64,000 nt of DNA from Cognatilysobacter bugurensis (GCF_014652095.1 NZ_BMYD01000001.1:1093466-1157465); one strand, 5' to 3'; positions 1-13,103 are shown, numbered from the stretch's first letter. Translations and numbers: made by a program. Notes: generated from the sequence alone by a model not told the origin.

Positions 1-2391
1 CTCGTCGTCGAGGTCCGAGCCCGTGTTGTGCTCGGACATGTACTTCGCGGCGATGTTGAAACGCGCCAGGAGGTCGGCGCCGAAGCGGCGCTCGTACGTC
101 ACCGATGCCGAGCTCGACCAGTACGGTGCGAAGCTGATCTGGCTGCCGGGCAGCTTGTACAGGTTGCCGGCCGGAGCGACGAAATCCCCGCCCGGCACTT
201 CGTCGCCGTAGCGGGTGTCGGCGTAGGTCACGCCGCCCTGCAGGAGCAGCCCGCGCATCGGCTGCCACAGCAGGTCGGTGTCGATGCCCTTCGACACCAC
301 CTCGGGAATCGAACGAACGACGAAGCTCGTACCCAGGAAGCTGTTGAGCTGGAAGCCCGAGTAGGTCTGGTGGAACAGCGTGGCGTTGAGCAGCAGGTCG
401 CCGTCGGCCCAGGTCGTTTTGGCGCCGAGCTCGAAGCTGTCGACGAACTCACCTGGGAACGAGGTGTCGTTGACCGGCACGATGCCCTGGCCGCCGCTGG
501 ACAGCCCGTTGTTGGACTGGACGCGATCGAGGTTGAAACCGCCGGCCTTGTAACCGCGCGCGGCCGAGGCGTAGGTCATCAGCTGCTCGTTCCAGCGATA
601 GGCCGCCTTGAGCGTGCCTGACCACTCCTTTTCCTCGCGCTCCTGCCGGCTCATGCGGCCGTTATGCAGCGGGTTGGCCCACGGCAGGCAGCTGAAACCG
701 ACGATGTTGCTGATGATCGCTTGCTGCTGGGCTGCCGGATAAGTCGTGAACGGCACGCCGCGCCCGATGAGCGCCGCCGCGATACGCCCGATCGCAGCCG
801 GGCTGACCTGCCCGTTCGGGCCGAAGTAGGACGCGCAGCCGAGGCCGCCGTTCGGGTTGCTGTACGCCGAATCGAGTTGCTTGTCCTCGATCGTGTAACG
901 CAGGCCGAACGTGACGTCGAGCGCCTCGGTCGCACGCCAGGTGTTGTTGGTGAACAGCGCGGTCGACTTCGCGTTCTGCAGATAGCGGTCGTTCGCGCCG
1001 AAACCGACGAACGCGGTGCCGAACGGCCGGCCGGTCGTCTGCGAGAGGAAGGTCGCGGCCGTCGGCGACGCGGCCAGCGCCGGGTTGATCAGGGCGAGCA
1101 GCGCGGTCGAGAAATACGGTTCATAGGCGCTGCCGATGCGATAGGTCTCGTTGCGGCGCAGGTCCTCGTCCGAATAGAACGCACCCACCATCCAGTCGAC
1201 CTCATCGGTCGAACCGGTCAGCCGAAACTCCTGCGTCGTGGTTTCGAAGCGAGTGAGCGATTCGTCTTCGTCGGCATTGCGGTACAGCAGGTCCGCGCTC
1301 GAGAAATCGAAGTCCAGCCCGTTGATCGATTGCCACTCGCGCATTGCCGTGATCGAGGTAAAGGTCGCACCGCCAAGCCACGGGGTGATCCAGTTGACTT
1401 CGGCGGAAACGCCCTTGTCCTTGATGTCCTGTTCGGTGCTGCGATTGCTGTATGCAACCCGCTCAAACGGGTCGGCGACCGGGACAACGCCAGCGTCGGG
1501 CGACAGCGCGTCGATGATCGGCGCGGTGCCGCCGCGCACCGTGGTCAGGCCGACGCAGCAGTTCTCCTCGCGGCTGGTGAAGTCGGCAATGATGTTGATA
1601 TCGAGATCGGCGGTCGGCTCCAGCAGCAGCTGCCCACGCAGCGTGTGCATGTTCTGGTCGCCGTCGCGCGTCTCGGTGCGCGGGCCGGCACCGGTCCGGA
1701 CTTCGGTGAACCCCTCGCGCTCACGCTTGGCGGCATACACGCGCATCGCGGCGTTTTCGCCGAGCGCGGTGTTGAAGGAGCTCGCGACCCCGAGTGCGTC
1801 GTAGTTGCCGACGGTCAGCTCGCCCTCGATCCTCGTGTCGTAGTCCGGCCGACGGGTGATCACGTTGATCACGCCGGCCGACGTGTTCTTGCCGAACACC
1901 GTGCCCTGCGGGCCCTTCAGCACTTCGATGCGCTCGACTTCGCCGAGGTCGCCAAAGCCGACGCCGTTGCGCGGGCGGTAGACGCCGTCAATGACGACGC
2001 CGACGGACGACTCCAGGCCGGCGTTGTCGCCCACGGTGCCGACCCCGCGGATGCGCGCCGTGGTCTGCGCCTCGCTCTGGGTGCTGGTCACGGTAAGGCC
2101 CGGCACGAGGATCTGCATGTCCTTGATGTCGCGCACGCCGGCATCGCGCAGGATCTGCTCGGGCAGCGCGGTCAGCGAGATCGGCACGTCCTGCAGCGCC
2201 TCTTCGCGCTTCTGCGCGGTGACCTTGATGGCCGACAGGCTCGTGATCTCTTCTTCAGACCCGGCTTGTTCCTGCGTGGAAGCGTCGGTCGACGCGGGCT
2301 CGGTCTGTTGGGCGCCGACCGGGGCAGACAGGACCAGGGCGGTCAGCACCGCCACTGCGAGCGCGTTGCGGTTGTGCTTGTAGGCCGTCAT
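1..2391 (-). CDS. TonB-dependent outer-membrane receptor, C-terminus off the window
   Basis: Outer-membrane beta-barrel transporter that imports a ligand using TonB energy. The protein starts with a signal peptide (MTAYKHNRNALAVAVLTALV, cleavage near APVGAQ), then an acidic linker, a TonB-box-like stretch (LSAIKVTAQKR) and a plug domain with ARIRGVGTVGDNAGLES and RIEVLKGPQGTVFGKNTSAG, then barrel strands up to the window edge. 797 codons are visible and the reading frame is still open at base 1, so the last strands and the terminal aromatic residue are missing. The ATG at 2391 is the only start placing a signal peptide at the N-terminus. Plug wording resembles receptors of sphingomonads and related lineages, but the substrate cannot be deduced. 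It is divergent from mutS across about 190 bp. Confidence 0.9.
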   Translation of the reverse strand, partial: MTAYKHNRNALAVAVLTALVLSAPVGAQQTEPASTDASTQEQAGSEEEITSLSAIKVTAQKREEALQDVPISLTALPEQILRDAGVRDIKDMQILVPGLTVTSTQSEAQTTARIRGVGTVGDNAGLESSVGVVIDGVYRPRNGVGFGDLGEVERIEVLKGPQGTVFGKNTSAGVINVITRRPDYDTRIEGELTVGNYDALGVASSFNTALGENAAMRVYAAKREREGFTEVRTGAGPRTETRDGDQNMHTLRGQLLLEPTADLDINIIADFTSREENCCVGLTTVRGGTAPIIDALSPDAGVVPVADPFERVAYSNRSTEQDIKDKGVSAEVNWITPWLGGATFTSITAMREWQSINGLDFDFSSADLLYRNADEDESLTRFETTTQEFRLTGSTDEVDWMVGAFYSDEDLRRNETYRIGSAYEPYFSTALLALINPALAASPTAATFLSQTTGRPFGTAFVGFGANDRYLQNAKSTALFTNNTWRATEALDVTFGLRYTIEDKQLDSAYSNPNGGLGCASYFGPNGQVSPAAIGRIAAALIGRGVPFTTYPAAQQQAIISNIVGFSCLPWANPLHNGRMSRQEREEKEWSGTLKAAYRWNEQLMTYASAARGYKAGGFNLDRVQSNNGLSSGGQGIVPVNDTSFPGEFVDSFELGAKTTWADGDLLLNATLFHQTYSGFQLNSFLGTSFVVRSIPEVVSKGIDTDLLWQPMRGLLLQGGVTYADTRYGDEVPGGDFVAPAGNLYKLPGSQISFAPYWSSSASVTYERRFGADLLARFNIAAKYMSEHNTGSDLDDE

Positions 2392-2583
2392 TGCATTTCC
2401 CCATGAACAAGCCGCCATTCGCAAACCCTGCATCCCGCGGCACCGGATCGGAGTCACGCTATCACGCCCTCTTAACACCCCGACAGTGACGTCGGACAGG
2501 AAATGCAAACATCCGGCGTACACTGACGACCGCCCCGCCCGGCATCCTGCCGGTCCGCGGCCGCCCCGTTGCCAGTCCAGTCC

Positions 2584-5202
2584 GTGTCCGATTCCAGCCC
2601 CGCCGCCAGTGCCCGCCTTGCGGACGCCCACACGCCGCTCATGCGCCAGTTCTTCGCCGCGAAGGCGGAGCATCCGGACGTACTGCTGTTCTTCCGCATG
2701 GGCGATTTCTACGAGCTGTTCTACGACGACGCTCGAAAGGCCGCGCGGCTGCTCGACATCACGTTGACCCAGCGCGGGCAGTCGGCCGGGCAACCGATCC
2801 CGATGGCCGGCGTGCCGCACCACTCGGCGGAGGGCTATCTCGCCCGCCTTGTGGCGCTCGGGGAATCGGTCGCGCTCTGCGAACAGATCGGCGACCCGGC
2901 GACGTCGAAGGGCATTGTCGAGCGCAAGGTTGTGCGCGTCGTGACCCCGGGCACGGTGACCGACGAGGCGCTGCTCAACGAGCGCCGTGACACGCTGCTG
3001 CTGTCGGTATCCCGCGGGCGCAGCGGCTTCGGCCTTGCGTGGGCCGACCTCTCGGCCGGCCGCTTCCTCGTCTGCGAAGTCGCCGACGAATCGACGCTCG
3101 AAGCCGAACTCGCGCGACTGGAGCCCGCCGAAGTCCTGTGCCCCGACGAAGACGGCTGGCCGCCCTGTGTGGTGGGTCGCACCGGGGCGCGGCGCCGTGC
3201 CCCGTGGCTGTTCGATATCGACAGCGGGCGCCGGCAGTTGCTGCGCTTCTTCGATGTCCACGATCTCACCGGCTTTGGTGTCGAGGATCGCCCGCTCGCG
3301 ATCGCCGCCGCCGCGGCGCTGCTCGGTTACGTCGAAGAAACCCAGAAGCAGCGGCTGCCGCACCTGACGTCGATCGCATACGAGGCAGGCGACGGCGCGA
3401 TCGCGATGAATGCCGCGACGCGCCGGCACCTCGAGCTCGACAGCCGGGTCGACGGGGACCTGCGCCACACGCTGCTCGGCGTGCTCGACAGCACGGCGAC
3501 GCCGATGGGGGGCCGCCTGCTGCGCCGCTGGCTGCACCGTCCGCTGCGCGACCGTCCCGTGCTGCGTCACCGCCACCAGGCCGTGGCCGCGCTCATCGAC
3601 GCCGGCGCGGACGACGCGCTGCGCGAGTGCTTCCGCGCGGTCGGCGATCTCGAGCGCATCCTCGCGCGTATCGCGCTGCGGAGCGCGCGTCCGCGCGACC
3701 TATCGACGCTTCGCGACGGGCTCGGTTTATTGCCGCGCGTGCGTGCCTGCCTCGACGGCATCGACGCGCCGCGCCTGCGCGCGCTGTCGGATGCACTGGG
3801 TGAGCACGGCGCACACGCGCACCTGCTCGCCAGCGCGATCGTCGAGCAGCCGCCCGTGCTGGCGCGCGACGGCGGGGTGTTCGCCGAAGGCTACGACACC
3901 GAGCTCGACGAGTTGCGCGTGCTGTCGACGAACGCCGATCGCTTCCTCGTCGACCTCGAGACGCGAGAGCGTGCCGCGAGCGGCATCGCGACGCTCAAGG
4001 TCGGCTACAACCGCGTGCACGGCTATTACCTCGAGGTCGGCAAGTCGCACGCCGGCCGCGTGCCGACGCACTACACACGCCGGCAAACCCTCAGCAACGC
4101 CGAGCGCTACATCACCGAAGAGCTCAAGCAGTTCGAAGACAAGGTGCTGTCGGCGCGCGAACGGTCGCTCGCGCGCGAGCGGCTGCTGTACGAGCAGTTG
4201 CTCGACGCGCTCAACACGGATCTCGAACCGCTCAAGCATTGCGCCGCGGCGCTGGCCGAGCTCGACGTGCTCGCCTGCTTCGCCGAACGTGCGCGCCTGC
4301 TCGACTGGGCGCGACCGGAACTCACCGAGCACCCCGGCATCCGCATCGAGCGCGGCCGCCATCCGGTCGTCGAGGCTGTGCGCGACGCGCCGTTCGAACC
4401 GAACGACCTGATCCTCGACTGTGCGCCCGATTACGCCGGCCGCCGCATGCTCGTCATCACCGGCCCGAACATGGGTGGCAAGAGCACGTACATGCGCCAG
4501 AACGCGCTGATCGTGCTGCTCGCACACATCGGCAGCTTCGTGCCGGCGACGAGTGCGGTGATCGGCCCGATCGACCGCATCCTCACGCGCATTGGCGCCG
4601 GTGACGACCTCGCCCGCGGGCAGTCGACCTTCATGGTCGAGATGAGCGAGACGAGCTACATCCTTCATCACGCGACCGACGAGTCGCTCGTGCTCATGGA
4701 CGAGATCGGCCGCGGCACGTCTACGTACGACGGCCTCGCACTAGCGGACGCATGCGCGCGCCACCTTGCCGCGCACAACCGCGCCTACACGCTGTTCGCC
4801 ACCCATTACTTCGAGCTCACCGCGCTCGCGACGCCCGGCAGCGGTATCGCGAACGTGCACCTCGATGCGGTCGAGCACGGCGACCGGCTGGTTTTCATGC
4901 ATGCGGTCAAGGACGGCCCGGCCGATCGCAGCTTCGGACTGCAGGTCGCGGCGCTTGCGGGCCTGCCGCGGCGCGTCGTCGAAGATGCACGCCGGCGCCT
5001 TGACGAACTCGAGCGCCATCGCAGCGACAGCGCCTCGACGGCAATGACCGCGAACGCGCTGGACGCGCCCCAGCAGTTCGGGCTGTTCCCACCGCCGGCC
5101 AGCGCGACCGCGCTGGTCGATGCACTCGATGGCATCGACCCGGACGATCTGTCGCCCAAGCAGGCGCTCGAAGCCCTGTATCGACTCAAGCGACTCACGT
5201 AG
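2584..5202 (+). CDS. mutS: DNA mismatch repair protein MutS
   Basis: MutS recognises mismatched bases and starts methyl-directed repair with MutL. Domain I carries the mismatch-wedge motif F-Y-E (GDFYELF, residues 42-44). The middle holds the lever and clamp domains, and the C-terminal ATPase has Walker [10 protein letters not shown] and Walker [10 protein letters not shown]. Length (872 residues from this start) is normal for the family. I chose the GTG at 2584 because it gives the usual short N-terminus before HTPLMRQFF; a TTG at 2569 is in frame, and neither has a clear ribosome-binding site. The C-terminus ends with the short beta-clamp/tetramerisation-type tail ([15 protein letters not shown]). 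Confidence 0.97.
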   Translation: MSDSSPAASARLADAHTPLMRQFFAAKAEHPDVLLFFRMGDFYELFYDDARKAARLLDITLTQRGQSAGQPIPMAGVPHHSAEGYLARLVALGESVALCEQIGDPATSKGIVERKVVRVVTPGTVTDEALLNERRDTLLLSVSRGRSGFGLAWADLSAGRFLVCEVADESTLEAELARLEPAEVLCPDEDGWPPCVVGRTGARRRAPWLFDIDSGRRQLLRFFDVHDLTGFGVEDRPLAIAAAAALLGYVEETQKQRLPHLTSIAYEAGDGAIAMNAATRRHLELDSRVDGDLRHTLLGVLDSTATPMGGRLLRRWLHRPLRDRPVLRHRHQAVAALIDAGADDALRECFRAVGDLERILARIALRSARPRDLSTLRDGLGLLPRVRACLDGIDAPRLRALSDALGEHGAHAHLLASAIVEQPPVLARDGGVFAEGYDTELDELRVLSTNADRFLVDLETRERAASGIATLKVGYNRVHGYYLEVGKSHAGRVPTHYTRRQTLSNAERYITEELKQFEDKVLSARERSLARERLLYEQLLDALNTDLEPLKHCAAALAELDVLACFAERARLLDWARPELTEHPGIRIERGRHPVVEAVRDAPFEPNDLILDCAPDYAGRRMLVITGPNMGGKSTYMRQNALIVLLAHIGSFVPATSAVIGPIDRILTRIGAGDDLARGQSTFMVEMSETSYILHHATDESLVLMDEIGRGTSTYDGLALADACARHLAAHNRAYTLFATHYFELTALATPGSGIANVHLDAVEHGDRLVFMHAVKDGPADRSFGLQVAALAGLPRRVVEDARRRLDELERHRSDSASTAMTANALDAPQQFGLFPPPASATALVDALDGIDPDDLSPKQALEALYRLKRLT

Positions 5203-5231
5203 CGCGCACTCTCCCGCGCAGCCTGCCCCGC

Positions 5232-5280
5232 CGATAGGATCCGCCTATCGCAGCCATGATGACATTCGATTTTCCGAATG
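5232..5280. promoter_or_regulatory. two inverted repeats upstream of katG, OxyR-like candidate operator
   Basis: Two perfect inverted repeats lie in tandem. The first is CGATAGG / CCTATCG (5232-5238 and 5244-5250, 5-nt spacer). The second is CATTCG / CGAATG (5263-5268 and 5275-5280, 6-nt spacer). The first contains ATAG-N7-CTAT, the outer pattern of an OxyR half-site. Neither is followed by a T tract, so a terminator for mutS is unlikely. Being about 200-250 bp upstream of a catalase-peroxidase gene makes peroxide control plausible; this is inference. Confidence 0.4.
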
Positions 5281-5471
5281 ACTGGCGGGGCCGTACGGTA
5301 ACGGGGTGAAAACGAGGGCGCGCGCAGAATGCGGGCCGGTGCCCGCACGCTCAACGTCGCTAACCATCGATGTTGACCGGCACGCCAGTCCGTTGGTCTG
5401 TCCTCGTCCGCTCACCAGGAAACCGTCGAAACGCCTACGCGCCGTGCCTCGCACCTCGCGCGCAACCATAG

Positions 5472-7676
<2,205 letters not shown>

Positions 7677-7707
7677 CCGGGGCGTCATTCGAGTCACGAT
7701 GAACCGA

Positions 7708-7737
7708 AGCGCCGGCCTCAATGCCGGCGCTTTTTTC
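7708..7737 (+). terminator. intrinsic terminator after katG
   Basis: Nine-bp perfect stem AGCGCCGGC / GCCGGCGCT with a six-base loop, followed by six T residues on the plus strand, 31 bp after the katG stop. Confidence 0.9.
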
Positions 7738-7892
7738 TGATCGGTTTCCTCCATAGCCCGAGCAGTGCGCGTTGCCCTGTCACCACGCCGGATGCGGACT
7801 ACTCGGAACCCTGCAACGCGGACGCACGCAGCCCAACGAGCTGCTCTTGCTCCGCATGAGACGGCGTGACGCTGCGGAACCGACGCCGTGGT

Positions 7893-8297
7893 TTACATCG
7901 CATCAAGATCGCCGAGCGCGCGGATCAACCGCCGCGCCCGCTTGTCGGGCTTGGTCTCCGGGGCCTGGTAACCCGTCCGTGCAGCCGCCCGCTCCGCGCG
8001 AACCCGCTCGCGTGCGAGCCGCGACGCCTCGGATTCGGCATAGAGCTGCTGGGCCACCGGCGCGGGTCCTCGCGTATCGCTCAGCCCGCGCACTTCGATC
8101 TCGAACACCTCGTCGCCGCGCACGACGCGCATCGCATCGCCGACGCGGACGGCGCGTGAGGCTTTTGCGCGCTGTCCGCCGACGTCGACCTTGCCGTTCT
8201 CAACCGCCTGCTTGGCCAGGCTTCTCGTCTTGAAGAATCGCGCAGCCCACAGCCATTGATCCAGACGCACGCTTTCAGCGGTCGGAATATCACTCAT
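7893..8297 (-). CDS. hslR: S4-domain RNA-binding heat-shock protein Hsp15
   Basis: Small S4-fold protein that binds stalled 50S subunits still carrying nascent peptidyl-tRNA. The S4 core is at residues 10-60 (VRLDQWLWAARFFKTRSLAK, then GKVDVGGQRAKASRAVRVGD), followed by the Hsp15-type basic tail rich in Arg and Ala. 134 residues, normal for the family. It stands alone, convergent with katG and transcribed in the same direction as the rpsP operon. Confidence 0.9.
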   Translation of the reverse strand: MSDIPTAESVRLDQWLWAARFFKTRSLAKQAVENGKVDVGGQRAKASRAVRVGDAMRVVRGDEVFEIEVRGLSDTRGPAPVAQQLYAESEASRLARERVRAERAAARTGYQAPETKPDKRARRLIRALGDLDAM

Positions 8298-8449
8298 CGG
8301 GTAATTCGATCGGGACGGACCGCCACGTTAGGCCCCTCGCGCGCCCGGCGCCAAGCCCTGCCCGGGGCACTGTTCATGCGAGTCGCGCTTCCCGCAATCC
8401 CACTGCACCGACGGGGCGTCGGCAGCAGCCCCCGCGCTGGTACCCAACG

Positions 8450-8484
8450 GCTCAAACGCAAACGGCCGCCCCGAAGGCGGCCGT
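8450..8484 (-). terminator. intrinsic terminator after rplS
   Basis: Nine-bp perfect stem ACGGCCGCC / GGCGGCCGT (8462-8470 and 8476-8484) with a five-base loop. Read on the minus strand it is followed by a broken T tract (TTTGCGTTTG). It lies 25 bp after the rplS stop and likely ends the rpsP-rimM-trmD-rplS transcript. Confidence 0.7.
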
Positions 8485-8508
8485 CGCGGTGTCGCTTGCA
8501 GCGAAGAC

Positions 8509-8910
8509 TTACTTGGCAGCCGCGGCCGCTGCCTTGGCCTTCGCGTACGCAGCCAGATCTTCCTTGATGCGTGCCTTCTTGCCCTCGAGGCCGCGCAGGT
8601 AGTACAGCTTGCCCGCACGCACCTTACCGCGGCGCTTGACGTCGACCGAGTCGATGATCGAGCTGTGCGTCTGGAAGACGCGCTCGACGCCGTAGCCGTG
8701 CGAAATCTTGCGGACGGTGAACGACGAGTTCAGGCCGCCGTTCTTCTTCGCGATGACCACGCCCTCATAGGCCTGCACGCGCTCGCGGTTGCCTTCCTTC
8801 ACCTTGACGTTGACGACGACGGTGTCGCCCGGGCTGAAGTCGGGCAGCTGGCGCTGCACCTGGTCGGCTTCGAAATTCTGGAGCAGGGTGTGGAGCGAGG
8901 GCTTGTTCAT
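8509..8910 (-). CDS. rplS: 50S ribosomal protein L19
   Basis: Large-subunit protein at the 30S-50S interface. [19 protein letters not shown] and the core ([20 protein letters not shown], then [20 protein letters not shown] and [13 protein letters not shown]) are typical. I start at the ATG at 8910, where L19 homology begins; an in-frame extension up to 8994 has no family support. At 133 residues it is longer than most L19 proteins because of a Lys/Ala-rich C-terminal tail ([13 protein letters not shown]). Last gene of the rpsP operon. Confidence 0.97.
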   Translation of the reverse strand: MNKPSLHTLLQNFEADQVQRQLPDFSPGDTVVVNVKVKEGNRERVQAYEGVVIAKKNGGLNSSFTVRKISHGYGVERVFQTHSSIIDSVDVKRRGKVRAGKLYYLRGLEGKKARIKEDLAAYAKAKAAAAAAK

Positions 8911-9063
8911 GACGTTGGCCTTTGGAGCGCCACCTGAGGTGGCTGCCTGTTGGAGTCGTTGTAGCGCGAGTGCACGTGGACCCGCGTCTGGCATGGGTGT
9001 AGCTAAGCGGCGAATTATAGCCGCGTTCTTTTACGCGGCGCCACTGGCTGCGCGGCGGCGCGG

Positions 9064-9819
9064 TCAACCGGCGTCGTCGTCGGCCCCGCGCTCCGCCTGC
9101 CAGCGTTCCAGCAACGCACGGTCCTGCTTGGAAAGGGTCGCGAGGTCGATCAGATCGGGACGCCTTGACCAGGTCCGACCGAGCGCCTGCATCCGGCGCC
9201 ACCGCGCGATCTCCGCATGGTTTCCCGACAGCAGCACCGGCGGCACGGCGCCAAAAACGTGCTCGACCGGCTTGGTGTAGTGCGGGCAATCGAGCAGCCC
9301 GGCCTCGAAGCTGTCCTGGGCCGCGGAGTCGGCGTCGTTCAACACCCCGTCGAGCAGGCGCGCGACCGCGTCGACGACGACCGCGGCCGCGAGTTCACCG
9401 CCGGAGAGCACGTAGTCGCCGATCGAGATTTCCTCGTCGACCTCGGCCTCGATGAGGCGCTCATCGACGCCTTCATAGCGGCCGCACAGCAGCACCAGCC
9501 GGTCCAGCGCCGCGAGTTCGCGCACCTTCGCCTGGGTCAGCGGCCGGCCCTGAGGGCTCAAGTAGACCGTGCGGGCCGGTCGGGGGTCGGCGCTGCCCGC
9601 GGCCCCCAGGCATGCACGGAGCGGCTCGATCATCATCACCATGCCTGGCCCGCCACCGAACGGCCGGTCGTCGACCCGCCGGTAGTTGCCCTCAGCATGG
9701 TCCCGGGGGTTCCAGCCGTGCACCGACAGCAGGCCGCGCTCGTGCGCGCGCCCGACCACGCCGAAACCCGCGCACTGCGCGACGAAATCGGGAAACAGGC
9801 TGACGACGTCGATGCGCAT
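9064..9819 (-). CDS. trmD: tRNA (guanine-37-N1)-methyltransferase TrmD
   Basis: Methylates G37 next to the anticodon, using S-adenosylmethionine, to prevent frameshifting. N-terminus [13 protein letters not shown], the Gly-rich segment [17 protein letters not shown], and the SAM-binding trefoil-knot segment [15 protein letters not shown] are all present; the C-terminal helical domain begins near HYTKPVEH. The start at 9819 is set by the conserved MRID; the 24 codons upstream in frame are Arg/Pro-rich and not family-like. 251 residues, normal. Lies between rimM and rplS. Confidence 0.97.
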   Translation of the reverse strand: MRIDVVSLFPDFVAQCAGFGVVGRAHERGLLSVHGWNPRDHAEGNYRRVDDRPFGGGPGMVMMIEPLRACLGAAGSADPRPARTVYLSPQGRPLTQAKVRELAALDRLVLLCGRYEGVDERLIEAEVDEEISIGDYVLSGGELAAAVVVDAVARLLDGVLNDADSAAQDSFEAGLLDCPHYTKPVEHVFGAVPPVLLSGNHAEIARWRRMQALGRTWSRRPDLIDLATLSKQDRALLERWQAERGADDDAG

Positions 9820-9905
9820 CGGTCGGGGTCGAAAGAGGTGAACCGGACGGCGTTGGCCGGCGGCGGCGCGTCGAAAGCGCGGGAACCGCATTCGCGGCGG
9901 GCTGC

Positions 9906-10430
9906 TTAGAACTCAGGGTCCCAATCGACCGTGACGACGCCTGCGTCGAAGTCGATGCCGTGCACGTACTGCGGCGTCACGAACGGGATCATCCGCTCGC
10001 GCTCGTCGTCGCGCGTCACGAGCACGTCGTTCGCGCCGGTGGAAAACAGGTGCGAAACGGTGCCGAGGTCGACGCCTTCCAGATTGAGGACGCGCAGGCC
10101 CTCGAGGTCGACCCAGTAGTACTCGCCCGGCTTGGGCGGAGGCAGCGCTTCGCGTGGCACGTAGATCTCGGTCCCGCGCATCGCTTCGACCGTGTCGCGG
10201 TCGTCGATGTCGGGTATCTGCGCGACGACGTGCTTGCCGGTATCGCGCCCACGCACGCCACGCAGCTCGCGCTCGGCGCCCTGCGGTGTGCGCAGGATCC
10301 AGGGCTGGTAACGGAAGATCGCGGCGCGCGGCTCGGTCCACGACTCGAGCTTGACGTCGCCTTTAACGCCGAAGGCGCCGATCACCCTGCCCAGCAGGAT
10401 GCGGCGCCCCGGTGTGTCACTCATGGCCAT
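9906..10430 (-). CDS. rimM: 16S rRNA processing protein RimM
   Basis: Assists maturation of the 30S head domain through ribosomal protein S19. The N-terminal RimM domain ([20 protein letters not shown]) is followed by a PRC barrel ([20 protein letters not shown]) ending in VTVDWDPEF. 174 residues. Two in-frame ATGs (10430 and 10424) are possible and no clear ribosome-binding site separates them. Second gene of the operon, 46 bp after rpsP. Confidence 0.95.
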   Translation of the reverse strand: MAMSDTPGRRILLGRVIGAFGVKGDVKLESWTEPRAAIFRYQPWILRTPQGAERELRGVRGRDTGKHVVAQIPDIDDRDTVEAMRGTEIYVPREALPPPKPGEYYWVDLEGLRVLNLEGVDLGTVSHLFSTGANDVLVTRDDERERMIPFVTPQYVHGIDFDAGVVTVDWDPEF

Positions 10431-10476
10431 GGCCGCGCTGCCGTCCGGTTGGATGCACGCGCGAGGCCAAGCCGGA

Positions 10477-10746
10477 TCAGGCCGCAGCGGCCTGCTGCGT
10501 GCCGGCCTTCTGCGCCTGGCGGTACAGATCGGCGACCTTGTCGGTCATCTGCGCACCGCGCTCGACCCAGTGCTGGACGCGAGCGACGTCGAGCTCGACG
10601 CGCTTGTCGTTGCCCGCTGCAACCGGGTTGTAGTAACCCACGCGCTCGATGTTGCGGCCGTCGCGGGCGCTGCGGCTATCGGTGACGATGATGTGGTAGA
10701 AGGGGCGCTTCTTCGCGCCGCCGCGGGTAAGGCGAATCTTGACCAT
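10477..10746 (-). CDS. rpsP: 30S ribosomal protein S16
   Basis: Small-subunit protein. [20 protein letters not shown] and [15 protein letters not shown] are diagnostic. The start at 10746 is fixed by this conserved N-terminus. 89 residues including an Ala/Gln-rich tail. First gene of the rpsP-rimM-trmD-rplS operon. Confidence 0.98.
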   Translation of the reverse strand: MVKIRLTRGGAKKRPFYHIIVTDSRSARDGRNIERVGYYNPVAAGNDKRVELDVARVQHWVERGAQMTDKVADLYRQAQKAGTQQAAAA

Positions 10747-10831
10747 GGTGTTCTCGGTGTTGCCCGGCTGCCGGAATGGCAGGGTAAGCCGACAATTGTA
10801 GAACATCGGCGCGCCGGGGTGAAACCCGGGT

Positions 10832-12199
10832 TCAGCGGAACGGCATCCCGCCGCGACCGCCCATCATGCCCTTCATGCCGCGCATCAGGCCCTTCATGCC
10901 GCCGCTGGAGAGCTTGCTCATCATTTTCTCCATCTGCTGGTACTGCTTCATCAGCTTGTTGACGTCCGCCGGCGTCATGCCCGAGCCGCGCGCGATGCGG
11001 GCACGGCGTGACCCGTTGAGCAGCGCGGGATTGCGGCGCTCCTTCTTGGTCATCGAGTTGATGATCGCGATCATGCGCGGCACTTCCTTGCCGGTGATCT
11101 GGTTCTTCACCTCATCCGGCAGCTTGCCGACGCCCGGCAGCTTGTCCATGAGGCCGCTGAGGCCGCCCATGTTCTGCATCTGCTCGAGCTGGTCGCGCAT
11201 GTCGTTGAGGTCGAACTTCTTGCCCTTGGCGACCTTCTCCGCGAGCTTCTGCGCCTTGTCCTTGTCGACCTGCTGCTCGACCTGCTCCACCAGCGACAGC
11301 ACGTCGCCCATGTCGAGAATGCGGCTCGCGATGCGGTCCGGGTGGAACACGTCCAGGCCGTCGGGCTTTTCGCTGACGCCGATGAACTTGATCGGCCGGC
11401 CCGTGATGTAGCGGACGCTGAGCGCCGCGCCGCCGCGCGCGTCGCCGTCGGTCTTCGTCAGCACGACACCCGTGAGCGGCAGTGCATCACTGAAGTGCTT
11501 CGCGGTGACCGCGGCGTCCTGGCCGGTCATCGAGTCGACGACGAACAGCGTCTCGACCGGGTCGACCGCGCCGTGCAGCGCCTTGATCTCGGCCATCATC
11601 GCTTCGTCGATGCTGGTGCGGCCGGCGGTGTCGACGATCAGCACGTCGACGAACGACTTGCGCGCGTCGGCGATCGCGGCGCGCACGATCGCTTCCGGCT
11701 CCTGGGTCAGGTCCGACGGGAAGAAGATCACGTCGACCTGCTTGGCCAGCGTCTGCAGCTGCTCGATCGCGGCCGGGCGGTAGACGTCGGCCGAAACCAC
11801 CATGACCTTCTTCTTGCGGCGCTCCTTCAGGTGCTTGGCGAGCTTGCCCACGGTCGTGGTCTTGCCCGCGCCCTGCAGGCCCGCCATCAGGATGACCGCC
11901 GGCGACGGCACGTTGAGGTTCAACTCGGAGGTCTGCGCGCCCATCACGGTCGTCAGCTCGTCACGGACGACCTTGATGAGCGCCTGGCCGGGCGTCAGCG
12001 ACTTGAGCACTTCCTGGCCGACCGCGCGCACCTTGATGCGCTCGATGAGCGCCTGCACGACCGGCAGCGCGACGTCGGCCTCGAGCAGTGCGATGCGCAC
12101 CTCGCGGAGGGACTCGCGGATGTTGTCCTCGCTCAGGCGGCCGCGGCCGCGCAGGCGCTCGATGGTGCCGGACAGGCGCTGGGTCAGGGATTCGAACAT
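10832..12199 (-). CDS. ffh: signal recognition particle protein Ffh
   Basis: GTPase of the bacterial signal recognition particle; binds 4.5S RNA and signal peptides and targets ribosomes to FtsY at the membrane. N domain ([20 protein letters not shown]), G domain with [20 protein letters not shown] and [10 protein letters not shown], then a methionine-rich M domain ending in a Gly/Met-rich tail. 455 residues from the ATG at 12199, where family similarity begins; an in-frame extension up to 12325 lacks support. Same strand as and just upstream of rpsP. Confidence 0.97.
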   Translation of the reverse strand: MFESLTQRLSGTIERLRGRGRLSEDNIRESLREVRIALLEADVALPVVQALIERIKVRAVGQEVLKSLTPGQALIKVVRDELTTVMGAQTSELNLNVPSPAVILMAGLQGAGKTTTVGKLAKHLKERRKKKVMVVSADVYRPAAIEQLQTLAKQVDVIFFPSDLTQEPEAIVRAAIADARKSFVDVLIVDTAGRTSIDEAMMAEIKALHGAVDPVETLFVVDSMTGQDAAVTAKHFSDALPLTGVVLTKTDGDARGGAALSVRYITGRPIKFIGVSEKPDGLDVFHPDRIASRILDMGDVLSLVEQVEQQVDKDKAQKLAEKVAKGKKFDLNDMRDQLEQMQNMGGLSGLMDKLPGVGKLPDEVKNQITGKEVPRMIAIINSMTKKERRNPALLNGSRRARIARGSGMTPADVNKLMKQYQQMEKMMSKLSSGGMKGLMRGMKGMMGGRGGMPFR

Positions 12200-12308
12200 G
12201 CGGGCGCGACCTGCAGACGCGGTGGGCAAACGGCCGGCGATTATAAGCCCCCGGCCCGCGCTCGCCGGGGCCCGTCTTCCCGCGCGGTCGCTGTGCGACA
12301 CTTCGGCG

Positions 12309-13097
12309 ATGACAATCGTTCTCATCGGCGCCGCGCTGTACCTCCTCGCAGCCGGGTTGCTTGTCCGCGTGCTGGCTCATAACCGGCAGCGGGAGGCGTG
12401 GCCGTGGCTGCTGCCGGCGCTCGCGGCGGTCGTGTCCCATGTGGCCGTTCATCTGGTGACCTGGCGACAGCTTGGCCAGCCGGACATGCATTTCTTCGCC
12501 GCCCTCTCGTTGGTAGGTCTGGGCATGGCCGCATTGACCGCAGCGGTCGGCCGCTTCGGCCGATTGGCCGCGCTGGGCGTGGTGGTGTTCCCGGTGGCGT
12601 CGGCGACCGTGATTGCATACGGGCTCCACGGCCCACGCAGCGCGACCTCGCTCGATTGGCCGCTCCAGCTCCATGCCTGGCTCGCGTTGCTCGCTTACGC
12701 GACGCTCGCGGTCGCCGCGTTACTCGCGCTGATGCTGTGGGCCCAGGAGCGTGCGATGCGCCGGCGGGAGTTTCACCGCTGGCTGCGCGCCCTGCCCCCG
12801 CTCGTCGAGCTCGAGACCCTGCTGTTCCGCACGATCGCGGCCGGCTTCGTACTGCTGAGCGCGACGCTGCTCACGGGCATCGTGTTCGTCGAGGACCTGT
12901 TCGCGCAGCACCTGATCCACAAGACGGTGCTCAGCGTGCTCTCGTGGCTTGCGTTCGGTGCGCTGCTGCTCGGCCGATGGCGCTGGGGCTGGCGCGGCGA
13001 CATCGCCGTGCGCTGGACGCTCTCGGCCACCGCGCTGCTGGTGCTGGCGTACTTCGGCAGCAAGTTCGTGCTCGAACTGGTGCTCGAGCGCGGCTGA
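12309..13097 (+). CDS. CcsA/HemX-like cytochrome c assembly family membrane protein
   Basis: Multi-pass inner-membrane protein with about eight hydrophobic segments. Conserved histidines sit in membrane-edge positions (VAVHLVTW, LQLHAWLALLAYA and LIHKTVLSVLSW). This matches the cytochrome c assembly (CcsA/YpjD) family often divergent from ffh in gammaproteobacteria. The precise role of the YpjD branch is not established, so haem handling is inferred from the family. 262 residues; the ATG at 12309 is the first good start and gives a membrane-spanning N-terminus. Confidence 0.85.
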   Translation: MTIVLIGAALYLLAAGLLVRVLAHNRQREAWPWLLPALAAVVSHVAVHLVTWRQLGQPDMHFFAALSLVGLGMAALTAAVGRFGRLAALGVVVFPVASATVIAYGLHGPRSATSLDWPLQLHAWLALLAYATLAVAALLALMLWAQERAMRRREFHRWLRALPPLVELETLLFRTIAAGFVLLSATLLTGIVFVEDLFAQHLIHKTVLSVLSWLAFGALLLGRWRWGWRGDIAVRWTLSATALLVLAYFGSKFVLELVLERG

Positions 13098-13103
13098 AGA
13101 CCG

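Noticed and set aside
664-2406. 580-codon plus-strand open frame near the left edge
   Set aside because: Runs antisense to the TonB-dependent receptor, which has signal peptide, plug and barrel sequence.
5263-5280. Terminator of mutS
   Set aside because: The CATTCG/CGAATG hairpin is short and not followed by T residues.
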